Shown in pieces: positions 37,415 to 46,454 of a stretch of DNA of 64,000 bases; the first letter of the stretch is position 1, and each line of letters begins with the position of its first letter. The translations under genes and the position numbers were made by a program. The notes under the pieces are model-generated. The model made no database searches. It had not been told where the DNA came from and saw only the letters and a program-made list of their open reading frames with translations. Location of the stretch: assembly GCF_000186865.1 (NCBI RefSeq), contig NW_008705566.1, forward strand, positions 1,100,432 to 1,164,431, read 5' to 3'. This DNA comes from Aureococcus anophagefferens. Taxonomy: Eukaryota; Sar; Pelagophyceae; Pelagomonadales; Pelagomonadaceae.

Positions 37415-38695
37415 TTACACGAGCCGCCGGGGCTTCGGCGCGTCCGGGCGCGTGCGGTAGGGCACGGAGCGGCTCGAGCCGCCCGAGGACCGCGACCGCG
37501 ACGCGGACCGCGACGCGGACCGGCGCTTCGCGGAGCTCGCCGGGGGCGACGCGCCGAAGTCGAAGTCCGGCGTCTCGCCCGCGAACGTGTTCGTGAGCGC
37601 GCCGGGCGACAGGAGCGGCGTCGTGTCGGAGACGACCACCGGCCAGCAGGCCGCGGGCGTGTCCGGCGCCTTGCGCTTCTTCACCTTGCGCTTCGCCTGC
37701 GCGAGCGCGGCCTCGAGGCGCGCGACCTCGGCCGCGGCGTCGGCGTCGTCGTCGTCGTCGCCCGGCGAGTCCGGCGGCGGCCGCTGCTTCAGGGGCCCCG
37801 CGGACGACGTGACCCGGTGCGTCCGCGGCGACGGCGACGCCTTGCGGGGCGTGCCGCGGTCCCGCGACGCCGAGGAGAGGGACGACACGCCGTCGCGCGA
37901 GTCGTCCGACGAGCTCGGGACGATCTGGGTGTCCGCGCACGAGCTCGACCGCGTGTCGCGCGGCGGCGACGCGCGCGGCGGCGCGCGCGGCCAGAACTTG
38001 TAGACGCACCGGCCCCGGCTCGCGCCGAGGACGACGACGCCGTCGAGGCCGCGCCACGGCCGCGCGATGGCCTCGTAGAGGTCCGCGCATTTGAAGCCCG
38101 GGGGCACCGTGACCGTGCGCTCCGGGTCGAGGCCCGCGTCGACGACGAGGGCGCGGCTCGCGGCGTCGAAGGGCCCCACGCGCAGCGTCCGCGTCGGCGG
38201 CGTCTTCCGCCGCGGCACGGGGCTCTTGGGCCGCGCCGCGGCGACGCGCGCGAGGTTCGCGAGGTTAAAGGTGTCGCCGACGCGGTCGTGCCGGGCCCGG
38301 GCGGCGGCGCCGGGCGACGCGGCCTTGGGCGACGCGGCCGTGGGCGACGCGGCCGGCGACTTGCGCGGCGACCGCCGCGGCGGCGGCGGCGGCATGCGCT
38401 GCGCGGAGCCGCTCCGCTCGAGCGGCGGCGCCGCGCGTTCCTTCGGCTTCGCCCGCGCCTTGCGCCGCTTCGGCGCGGGCTTGGCCGTCGCGCCGGGCGA
38501 GAAGCTCGGCATGTTCGGCGCCAGGGCGGCCAGGGCGCCAGGGCTCGACTGCTGCCGCCGGCCGGGCGTCGCGCCGCGCGGCGAGAAGCCCAGGAGCATG
38601 GGCGAGTCGAGGCCCATGGGGAGCGACGACTCGTCGAGCCAATTCGCGCCGCCCAAGCCCTCGAAGCCGAACGACTCGGGAGGCAGGTCGGCCAT
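37415..38695 (-). CDS. Basic, Ser/Pro/Arg-rich nuclear protein, unknown
   Basis: The protein is 426 aa from ATG at 38695 (MADLPPESFGFEG). Most of it is disordered, with repeated S-P sites (SPRKSPAASPTAASPKAASPG) and several basic clusters (KPAPKRRKARAKPKER) that should act as nuclear signals. A folded patch at about residues 165-235 (RTLRVGPFDAASRALVVDAGL ... GFKCADLYEAIARPWRGLDGVVVLG) is the only part with regular structure. A coiled segment follows (VARLEAALAQAKRKVKKRK). The end is SR-like (SRSASRSRSSGGSSRS). It resembles a regulatory scaffold or splicing-related factor in composition, with no recognisable family. Confidence 0.6.
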   Translation of the reverse strand: MADLPPESFGFEGLGGANWLDESSLPMGLDSPMLLGFSPRGATPGRRQQSSPGALAALAPNMPSFSPGATAKPAPKRRKARAKPKERAAPPLERSGSAQRMPPPPPRRSPRKSPAASPTAASPKAASPGAAARARHDRVGDTFNLANLARVAAARPKSPVPRRKTPPTRTLRVGPFDAASRALVVDAGLDPERTVTVPPGFKCADLYEAIARPWRGLDGVVVLGASRGRCVYKFWPRAPPRASPPRDTRSSSCADTQIVPSSSDDSRDGVSSLSSASRDRGTPRKASPSPRTHRVTSSAGPLKQRPPPDSPGDDDDDADAAAEVARLEAALAQAKRKVKKRKAPDTPAACWPVVVSDTTPLLSPGALTNTFAGETPDFDFGASPPASSAKRRSASRSASRSRSSGGSSRSVPYRTRPDAPKPRRLV

Positions 38696-38843
38696 GGTTG
38701 TGCAAAAGGAGGGCGAGCACGCGCGAGCAACGGCGTGGCCGCCGGAGACCACTATCGTCGCAGAGCTCGCGTTTGAACAGAGTCAACGTGAGTTCAACGT
38801 GGTGAGCATCCGTCATGTTTACGAGCTCGCGCGAACGAGCGTC

Positions 38844-41303
38844 CTAGGGCAAGCCGAGCATGTCGGTCATGGCGTCGGGCGGCGCCTCGGCCGCCGGCGC
38901 GTCGGCGGGCGTCGTCGACGACGACGGCGACTCCGCGCTCGTCGACACGTCCGCGGCCGCCGCGCGTTCCAGCGACGCGAGGAGCGCCGCCTTCGCCTTG
39001 GCCATGCGCGGCTCGTCGACGACCTCCAGCGTCTGGCCCTCGCAGACGAGCTCCGCGAGCGCCTTGGGCTTCGCCGACGACGCCAGCGCGGCGTCGCAGC
39101 GGCCGGCCCAGCGCTCCGCCTCGGCGCCGACCTTGGCGACGAAGTCGCGCGCGAGGCGCGCGTACTGCAGGGCGTCGGCCTTGCCCGAGGCCTCGAAGGC
39201 CACCAGCGCGGCCGCGACCGTCTCCGCCGTCGCCGCGGGCGCCCACGTCTTCCAGACGCGGCCCGGCTCCTCCCCGATGCGCCGGAACGGCGCGGCGTCG
39301 CCGCGCTCGAGGCAGCACGTCGCGCAGAAGAAGGGCGCGTCGTCGTCCGGCAGCGCCGCGAGGCGCACGCAGCGCGGGTGGACCCAGCACTCGCAGCCGT
39401 CGCAGTTCACGAGCGCCGCGTCGCCGTCCATGGGCTCGCCCTCGGCGTCGGGCATCGCGCAGTCCTCGGGCAGGCGGCAGAAGCAGTGGAGGTCCTTGGT
39501 GCCCGCGCGCTCGTCGGCGCGCGTCGCCGCGGCGAAGAGCGCCTCGGCGAGCTCGAGCCCCGCGTCCGCGCCCGGCGCCGCGGCGGCGCCGACGAGCGCC
39601 GCGTGCGCGTCCGCCGCCCAGGCCGCCGCGAGGGGCCCGTCGACGGCGGCGGCGACGGGCGCGCTGCGCGCGGGCTTCTTCTTCTTCTTCGGCGGCGCGG
39701 GCTCGCCCGGCTTGGGCTTGCGCTTCTTGGCGCCGCCCGCGAGGCGGTCGTTCGCGGCGTCGGCCGCGGCCGCGGCGGCCGCGTCGCGCTTCTTGACGTT
39801 GGCCCACTTGGACACGAGCTGCGACTTCGTGCGGCCCGTGTGCTCGAAGTAGTCGGCGAGCACGCCCTCCCAGTCGCGCGTGCCCCGCGCCGCGACGGCC
39901 TCCTTCAGCGCGTCGACCTCGTCGTCGGTCCACGAGCGGCAGCCGCCCTCGACCTGCCCCATGGGCGTCGCCGCCGGCCGGAGCGCGCCGTCGTCGTCGT
40001 CGCTCTCCGCGTCCGGGTCGTCCTCGACGTAGCCGCGGGGGACGACGAGCTGGTCCCTGTCGACCTTGGCGCCGATCGCGCCCGCGCAGTTCGGCGCGCC
40101 GCAGCGGCACTGCTGCGCCACGGTCACGTCGGCGACGCCGCCGCCGGCGTTGTAGTCGTAGGTGAGCTCCGTGTTCGCCGGGATGGCGCCGCGGGCGACG
40201 AGCACGAGCCGCGGCTCCTCGCCGACGCGCCACTTCTCCAACGCGCAGTTCGGCGCGCACGAGTGGTTCGCGAAGCGCGCGTAGGCGCCCTTGCGGCCCG
40301 CGTCGATGGCCAGGCCGTCGCCGAGGGCCGCGATGTAGAAGGGGTCCGCGGCGTCCCGCGTCTCCTTGCGGCGCTGGAGCTCCGCGGCGTCGATGACCTC
40401 GCCCCGGTACTCGCCGAGCATCGTCCCGGCCTTCACGTCGACGCGGCACCGCAGGCCGAAGCCCCGGTTGTCGTCGCCCGTGTCGAAGATCTCCATGGGC
40501 GGGAAGGCGCGCCGCTGGATGACCGTGTTGCCGCAGGGCTTGCGGCGGCCGTCGGTCCGCCGCTGCCGCGTCGACGCGCGCGCCGCGCGCGCGGGCGCGC
40601 ACTCGACGCACGTCTCCGGCTCCGCGTCCAGGGGCTCGCCGCCGCCGCAGCAGTCCAGCGCGCACTCGACGTAGAGGTCGCGGTTCACGCAGTCGGAGCA
40701 CTCGCCGCAGCCCGATTTGCCCGCTTCCGCGTCGTAGGCGCAGTTGCACCGGGGCCACTCGTGGCTCGGCCCGCTCGGCTCGCGCGTCGCCGGCAGCACG
40801 TAAAAGTTTTCCAATATAGGCCGCCAGCGCCGGGGCACGCGCGCGGGCCGGCAGACCTTGGTGTCGCCGAGCACGTTCCGCGCGTCGAACTCGCGGAAGT
40901 CGCCGCCGATCTCGAACGCTTTCGAGCTCCCGAGGAAGTCGCGGGTCAGGCCCCGCGACTTCAGCGTGCCCTCCTCCTCGGAGCCGTCGTCCCAGCGGAA
41001 CTGGAACGTCGCGGGCTTCTCGCCCGGCTGCAGCGCGCCGCTCATGCCCTCGCCCTTGATCCGCACGGCCGGCGCGCCGCTGAGGCCGAGCGCGCGCGCG
41101 ATCTCCGCCCGCGACCGGAACTTCTTGCCCGACGTGTCGTAGAAGTAGCGGTCCGTCGTCCCCGCGCTGTTGCCCGTCGGCCGGTCGTAGAGCTCCGTGC
41201 GCCAGCCGGCGATCATCGACGCCTCGCCGCCCCAGAGCTCCACGGCCTTGGCGAGGTCGATCATCGCCTGCTCGTAGCCCGTGTCGTTCTCGATGAGCGG
41301 CAT
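38844..41303 (-). CDS. Histone-lysine methyltransferase: MBD-like, AWS, SET, post-SET, SANT, PHD
   Basis: The protein is 819 aa from ATG at 41303. Domains in order: an MBD/TAM-like unit (GWRTELYDRPTGNSAGTTDRYFYDTSGKKFRSRAEI, about 32-70); an AWS Cys cluster (CNCAYDAEAGKSGCGECSDC ... CALDC, about 190-220); SET (about 279-388: RGFGLRCRVDVKAGTMLGEYRGEVI, FANHSCAPNCALEKW, ELTYDYN); post-SET (CRCGAPNCAG); SANT/Myb (RSWTDDEVDALKEAV..RDWEGV, about 456-506); and PHD (CFCRLPED..LVNCDGCECWVHPRCVRL..FFCATC, about 604-668). AWS plus SET plus post-SET with NHSC-PN-and-Y intact marks the NSD/ASH1/SET2 class, usually H3K36 and sometimes H3K4 methylation. SAM-binding residues are present, so activity is likely. 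The MBD-like and PHD parts would read DNA and histone tails. Confidence 0.9.
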   Translation of the reverse strand: MPLIENDTGYEQAMIDLAKAVELWGGEASMIAGWRTELYDRPTGNSAGTTDRYFYDTSGKKFRSRAEIARALGLSGAPAVRIKGEGMSGALQPGEKPATFQFRWDDGSEEEGTLKSRGLTRDFLGSSKAFEIGGDFREFDARNVLGDTKVCRPARVPRRWRPILENFYVLPATREPSGPSHEWPRCNCAYDAEAGKSGCGECSDCVNRDLYVECALDCCGGGEPLDAEPETCVECAPARAARASTRQRRTDGRRKPCGNTVIQRRAFPPMEIFDTGDDNRGFGLRCRVDVKAGTMLGEYRGEVIDAAELQRRKETRDAADPFYIAALGDGLAIDAGRKGAYARFANHSCAPNCALEKWRVGEEPRLVLVARGAIPANTELTYDYNAGGGVADVTVAQQCRCGAPNCAGAIGAKVDRDQLVVPRGYVEDDPDAESDDDDGALRPAATPMGQVEGGCRSWTDDEVDALKEAVAARGTRDWEGVLADYFEHTGRTKSQLVSKWANVKKRDAAAAAAADAANDRLAGGAKKRKPKPGEPAPPKKKKKPARSAPVAAAVDGPLAAAWAADAHAALVGAAAAPGADAGLELAEALFAAATRADERAGTKDLHCFCRLPEDCAMPDAEGEPMDGDAALVNCDGCECWVHPRCVRLAALPDDDAPFFCATCCLERGDAAPFRRIGEEPGRVWKTWAPAATAETVAAALVAFEASGKADALQYARLARDFVAKVGAEAERWAGRCDAALASSAKPKALAELVCEGQTLEVVDEPRMAKAKAALLASLERAAAADVSTSAESPSSSTTPADAPAAEAPPDAMTDMLGLP

Positions 41304-41537
41304 GGTTGCTGCTTTCCGGTCGGTTCCCGGAGGCGGCTGCGGGCGCGCGCGCGCTCCTCGACGGCGGCCGAGGTTTGGTGTTGGCAATCGAGCTCGATTT
41401 GAGTCGCCGCGACGCGGGCCCGAACGGCAAGGCCTGCCGCCATGCGCGCGCGCCGACACAAGTGCCGACACCGTCGGTACTTCGGCCCCGATAACATAAG
41501 CTCGACGCACTGGGCCCGCCTTATTCTCTGACCAAAA
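41304..41537. promoter_or_regulatory. Upstream region of the SET gene
   Basis: This 234-bp spacer on the minus strand runs up to the stop of the pseudo-alpha-kinase/RING gene. No coding or named motif was seen. Confidence 0.3.
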
Positions 41538-43115
41538 CTAGAGGTAGATGCGCATCGTCGACGAGACCGCGCCTCGGCACGTGGGGCAGGTCGCCGCGTC
41601 TCCCGCGCAGGCGGCGCACACGACGTGGCCGCAAGGCACGAGGGTCGTGTCCTTGCGGCCGTCCATGCATATCGGGCACTCCATGCTCTCCTCCTCCTTC
41701 TGCTCGACGGCCTCCTGGACGCGGGCGGCGTTCTCCTTCTTCACCCTCGCCAGCGAGGCCTCGAGCGTCGCCGTCGCGTCCTCGATGGTGATCATGCCGG
41801 CGGCCGGTCGTCGCCGCGCGGCGCCGCGCGCGGCGAGCTCGTCCGTCTCGGCTTCGACGTCGAAGACCGGGACGTTTTCCTGCCGCGGCCGCTTGGGCGC
41901 GCGGCCCTCGTCGTCGGTGGGCGCGCGGCCCTCGTCGTCGGAGTCGGCGCGCGTCCGCTTGGCCACCGGCGTGGCGACGTCCTCGTGATCCGTCAAGTCG
42001 ACGACGACCGAGTCGTCGTCGTCGCTGGCGGCGAGGTCGACGACGTCCGAGTCGTCGTCGGCGGCGAGGTCGACGACGTCGCCGCCCGCGAGGTCTATGA
42101 CGTCGGCGTCGCCGGCAAGGTCGACGACGTCCTCGTCGCCGTCGATGATTTCGTCGGCCGCCGTGAGGTCTATGTCCGCGGAGGAGCGCTGCCGGAGCCC
42201 CAAGAACGCGCAGAAGGAGTTGCACGTGTGTTTCTGGAAGAATGCGTGCGCCGCCGCCGCTCCACGATCATTCCCTCCGAATCTTCGTCGGATCGAGTGG
42301 ATCCGCGGACAGACGAAGCGCGTGGCTTCGCCCCGGAGCCCGAGCACGATCTCCTGGCCGGACGTCGCCTCGTAGGTGTAGTGGGAGAACGTGTGCGCTG
42401 CGTCACTCCCCACGCTCACTCCGGGGTCGTCATGATTCACCACGGTATCCAGCCGCGGCTCGACCTGCGCGTAGCGGAACCCGCCGGGCGCGCGCGCGTC
42501 CCGAAGCCGATAGATCCGGACGGCCGCGACCTCGACGGAAGGCGGCGCGGCGAATGCGGCGACCGTGCCGACGGAGGCGGCCTTGGAGCAGACGGCGCGG
42601 TTGAAATCTCGGGCGAGCGCCGCGGCCCGGGTCGCGCAGAGCGCCGAGTCGCGGTGGAACGAGATCCGCTCGCCGTGGGGCAGCGCGGCGCGCGACTCCT
42701 TGGCGACGAGGTCCGCCGCCGCCGCTCGCCAGGTGCCGGAATCTCCGGTGAGCGCCGCTGATGGACGCTCGACGAGGCGGCGCAGGTCGCGCGTGCCGCT
42801 CCGGAACGGCACCGGGGCGATCGCGACGTGCCGAGCGTCGGCGGGCTCGCCGTCCATACTTTTGAAGCCCCAGGTCTGGCTTTTTCCTTTGCGCGTCAGG
42901 ACCATCCGCGTGGCCTTGTAGAGCATGGTCGGCTCCGTCGGACCCGGAGCAGGGGGTTTGGCTGGTGCTTTCCCCTTTTGGTGAGTTTCGATGCAGGTTT
43001 TACACTTGCGCTTGTCGCCCTTTCCCCACTGGGTCTTGCTGTATGAGTGGCTGGGTTTGCTGGCCTTGCATAAGGCGCATGCTTTCAGAGGAGCCAGGGT
43101 ACCCCCGTTCATCAT
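41538..43115 (-). CDS. Pseudo-alpha-kinase / SUMO-interaction array / RING finger protein
   Basis: The protein is 525 aa from the ATG pair at 43115. A CxxC...CxxC finger lies at the N-terminus (CALCKASKPSHSYSKTQWGK ... CKTC). Residues about 155-308 match the alpha-kinase (MHCK/eEF2K/TRPM7) fold: ALARDFNRAV, YAQVEPRL, then FSHYTYEATSGQEIVLGLRG, RIHSIRRRFGGNDRG and HTCNSFCAFLGL. The structural zinc ligands H245, H296, C298 and C302 are kept. The usual DLQG and TDP segments read GLRG and VCP, so the catalytic and metal-binding residues are lost. Residues about 313-378 carry six (V/I)(V/I)DL(A/T)-type SUMO-interaction motifs in acidic context, including VVVDLT. A C3HC4 RING closes the protein (CPICMDG..TTLVPCGHVVCAACAGDAATCPTC, about 478-516). 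RING plus clustered SIMs fits a SUMO-targeted ubiquitin ligase. Confidence 0.8.
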   Translation of the reverse strand: MMNGGTLAPLKACALCKASKPSHSYSKTQWGKGDKRKCKTCIETHQKGKAPAKPPAPGPTEPTMLYKATRMVLTRKGKSQTWGFKSMDGEPADARHVAIAPVPFRSGTRDLRRLVERPSAALTGDSGTWRAAAADLVAKESRAALPHGERISFHRDSALCATRAAALARDFNRAVCSKAASVGTVAAFAAPPSVEVAAVRIYRLRDARAPGGFRYAQVEPRLDTVVNHDDPGVSVGSDAAHTFSHYTYEATSGQEIVLGLRGEATRFVCPRIHSIRRRFGGNDRGAAAAHAFFQKHTCNSFCAFLGLRQRSSADIDLTAADEIIDGDEDVVDLAGDADVIDLAGGDVVDLAADDDSDVVDLAASDDDDSVVVDLTDHEDVATPVAKRTRADSDDEGRAPTDDEGRAPKRPRQENVPVFDVEAETDELAARGAARRRPAAGMITIEDATATLEASLARVKKENAARVQEAVEQKEEESMECPICMDGRKDTTLVPCGHVVCAACAGDAATCPTCRGAVSSTMRIYL

Positions 43116-43254
43116 CACCGTCGTCGGGGCAGCCGATCCAGCTCTCACAACATCGCAAGCACCGCGACGGCACCCAAAATGGTGCACCCGATTTTGAAGG
43201 TGCACCCCACTGATCATGAAGCAGAGAAACACCCGCTTTAATAAAAAAACAACC

Positions 43255-46193
43255 TTACGCCAGCCCGAGCTTCTCCTTGCGGTTCGGCGCGAAGCCCGCG
43301 TCGGACTGGACCCAGCTCAGGAGCGACACCATCGCGCCGTCGTCGTCGCCGCGCGCGGCGAGGCGCTCCGTGTCGAAGACGAAGAGCCCCCGGTTCTCGT
43401 GCCCCGCCTTGCCGTCGGCGCGCGCCGCGCCGCCCGTCGCCGCGAGGTCCGCCGCGCCGAGCGACGGCCAGAGCGGCGACGCCCGGAGGAACGGCTCGCC
43501 GCACGAGGACAGCGCGATGGACCGCGACGCGTTCTCGCCGTGCTGCACGTGGAGCACGGATGCGGCGCCGTCGCGCACGTAGGCGACGCGGTGCTTCGCC
43601 CGCAGCGCGTTCGCGATAAAGGCCGCGTCCTCGCCGAAGCCGATCTCCGGGAACGGCAGCTTCCGCGCGAGGCTCGCCGCGTAGCAGAAGTTGAAGCCGT
43701 AGGAGTCGCGGCCCTTGCGGAGCAGCGGCGCGAGCATGGCGGGGCACGCCCGCGCGTCCGTCAACGCCCGCTCGTCCAAATCCACGTAGCCCGCGGAGCC
43801 GCTGTGCGCGTCCCAGACGAGCCACGCGGACAGCTTGGCGACCTGGTAGCCCCCGAAGGCGACGGGCGCGACGAGCGTCCGCGCGTAGCCCGGGCCGTAG
43901 ACGTCGTCGTCGTCGAAGTGGAGGAGCACGGACCCCAGCGCCTCGCGCGCGCCGACGTTCCGCTTGTGCCCGAGCGAGCTCCGCGCGGGGCAGCACGCGT
44001 AGCGCACGCGCCGGTCGCGGCCGCTCGCGACCTTCCAGAACTCGAGGCTCCTCTCGTCCTCGGACTCGTCGTCGAGCACGACGAGCTCGAGCTGGCCCGG
44101 GTAGTCCAGCGCGAGGAAGCAGCGCAGCGCGCGCCTACCGAAAGGCGTCGGTTTTTTTTTCGGTCGATCAAACACGGGACGCCGCGCCCCGCTCGGCGAA
44201 GTGGAGCCGGTCCGGCGTCGTCGGCATGACGACGCTCGCGAAGGGCCAGTCGCGCGGCGCCCTGCGCGCGAGCGACGCCGTCGCGCGCTGGCGCCGCGCG
44301 GCGAGCCGCGCGCGCTTCTCCGTCAGCAGGGCCTGGCGGTCCCGGCGCGCGCCGTCGCTCAGCGCGCCGAGCCAGGCCAGCGCGCCCTCGGCGTCCGCCG
44401 CGGCCTGCGCGAAGTCGCAGAGCGCGAGCGCCGCCGCGCTCCGGTTGCCGAGGCACGTCGCCGCCGCGAACCGCGCCGCGTCGGCGCCCGCGGCGCCCGC
44501 GGCGCAGGCGTCGCCGGGGTCGGCGGCGACGTCGCCGTCGCAGCGCCGCAGCGCGTCGAGCGCCGCCGAGTAGGCGACGTACGCGTCCTCGACGGCGCCG
44601 CGGTCTTTTCCCGCCTTCCGGAACGCGGCCGTGCCCTCGGTCTTGAGCGCGAGCCAGTCGCCGGGCCGGGCGCCGGCGACCTTCGGGGGCGGGGCCGGGG
44701 CGTCGGCCTTGTTGTCGGCCGTCTCGCGCGCCGCGCGCTCGCCGGGGAAGAGGCGGAGCGAGTCGCCGAGCGCGTCCGACGGCCGCGTCGGCAGCGCGTC
44801 GAGGCGGCTCTTGCCGCCGAGCTTGTCGCCGTCGTCGATGTTCTTGGTCGCCCAGAGCTGTCGCATGTCCTCCGGCGACGCGACGGGCGCCCAGGCGGGC
44901 ACGGGCCGCCGCTTGAAGATGGACCGCTGCTCGAGCACGGCGACGTGGTCGCCGTCCCTCACGCCCCCCAGGATCATGAAGCCGCTCTTCTTCACGACGT
45001 CGCGGAAGGCCCCCTTGGCGTGGTACTCGAGGAGCGGCGCCGCGGCGTCGACGAGCCACGCCTCCGTGCCGTCGTCGAGGACGAGCTCGTCGTCGGGGCC
45101 CGGCGGCGGCCGCTCGACGTAGACGCCCGGCTTCTCGCCGACGACGCAGGCGTAGTGGGGGCCCGCGACGACCTTCCACTCGACCTTGGGGCGGGCCACG
45201 GCGAGCAGGGACGCGGTGATGGCCGCGGCGGCGTGGCCGTAGCCGAGCATGGCCCAGTGGCCCGCGTCGTCGCGCTTCTCGGGCCAGGGCACGCCGCGCG
45301 CCTGGAGCCCGGCCTCGCGCGGCGTGTGCGTCGTGTCGTCGAAGCCGTCGACGCAGAGCGCGACGGCCCGGGCCACGCTGACCTGTTTCGTCGCCTCCCG
45401 GAAGGTCGGCCCGTCCTTGTCGCCGCCGAGGCCCTCGCGGTCGTCCCAGAACTTCGCGAGGTCCACGACCTCGATCATCTTCACGCACTCGTCGACGAGC
45501 TCCGCGTAGCAGAACTCGTCGTTGGTCACGGCCGGCGGCGGCGACCGCAGCGTCGGGATGACGTGCCACGTGGACCCGGGCACGGGCTCGCCCTCCCTGT
45601 GGACGAGCAGGCCCGCGACCTGCGACAGGGGCGTCTCCTCGCAGAGGATGGCGTCCTCGTCGTCGTCGGCCAGCGGGTCGACGTCGTCGTACTCCTCGTC
45701 GTCGGGCTCGGGCACCGGCGCGCCGTACGCGGCGACCTTTTGCGGCGTCGGCGGCGGCGGCGGCGGCTTCGGCGCGGGCGCGGTCGCCGCCGGCTCCGGN
45801 NNNNNNNNNNNNNNNNNNNNNNNNNNNNNNNNNNNNNNNNNNNNNNNNNGGCGCGGGCGCGGGCGGCGGCGCGCCGCTGGCCGCCGGCTCCGGCGCCGCG
45901 GGCGCGGGCGGCGGCGCCAGCGGCGCGCCGCGCTCGTCGACGGCGACGGCCATAAGGAGCTCGCCCTCGAGGGCCGACGCCGCCAGCGTCGGCTTGAGCG
46001 CCTCGCCGTCGTCGCGGTGGAGCCGGAAGCGCGGCGGATCGGCGTCGTCGTCGGCCTCGCTCGCGCGCGCGCGGAAGCGCCCGTAGCGCGCCGCCAGGTC
46101 CTCGACGGTGGCGTCGGCCTTGATCTGCATGCGGCAGGCCTTGCCGGACCCGTCGGCGATCGTCACCGTGATCTTTTTCGAAGAGGAGGCCAT
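43255..46193 (-). CDS. Ubiquitin-like / TPR / family-2-type glycosyltransferase protein (assembly gap inside)
   Basis: Start ATG at 46193. Exon 1 runs to 44181, then a 46-nt intron (44180-44135, GTCCCG...GGTAG), then exon 2 to 43255. A 50-N gap (45800-45849) sits in a Pro/Ala linker, and the frame on its two sides does not match, so its true length differs from 50. The N-terminus is a beta-grasp, ubiquitin-like domain (KITVTIADGSGKACRMQIKADAT). After the gap come an acidic run (PEPDDEEYDDVDPLADDDED), an unassigned domain of about 300 residues, a TPR-like helical part (LALKTEGTAAFRKAGKDRG, ATCLGNRSAAALALCDFAQA) and a glycosyltransferase-A domain. That domain begins FASVVMPTTPDRLHFAERGA / ARALRCFLALDYPG across the intron and has LELVVLDDESED, the metal-binding FDDDD motif and GFGEDAAFI. 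It should transfer a sugar from a nucleotide donor; the acceptor is unknown. A cytosolic site is suggested by the lack of a signal. Confidence 0.75.
45800..45849. other. Assembly gap (50 N)
   Basis: A run of exactly 50 N inside the coding part of the ubiquitin-like/TPR/glycosyltransferase gene. Flanks are GGC/GCC-rich and repeat-like, a likely cause of the gap. Confidence 0.99.
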
Positions 46194-46454
46194 CGCGCGA
46201 AGTCGACTGAGTTAGCGCGGTACCATAAGCCTAAATTACAAACTTCACATATCCTCAATTGCATCGACAGCGCTACCCGTCGGGCTGGGCGGGCGCGCTG
46301 GCTGTTGGGTGAAGCGCGCGACAGCTCCCGGAGGTCGTCGTCGCCGTCGCGGTCGTCGTCGCCCACGGGGAAGAGCAGCCCCGCCCCCGCCGCCGTGCGA
46401 CCGGCTCGAACGCCTCCATAGAAAGCGCCGCGGCGCGGCCGCTCGAGCGACACC
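46194..46454. promoter_or_regulatory. Divergent promoter region, glycosyltransferase / ODA1
   Basis: This 261-bp start-to-start spacer has an AT-richer block near the left gene (46205-46265). No motif was recognised. Confidence 0.35.

Noticed and set aside
44135..44180. Sequencing frameshift between TPR and glycosyltransferase
   Set aside because: A 46-nt segment with GT...TAG borders restores the family sequence across the join, and another 46-nt intron occurs in the window.
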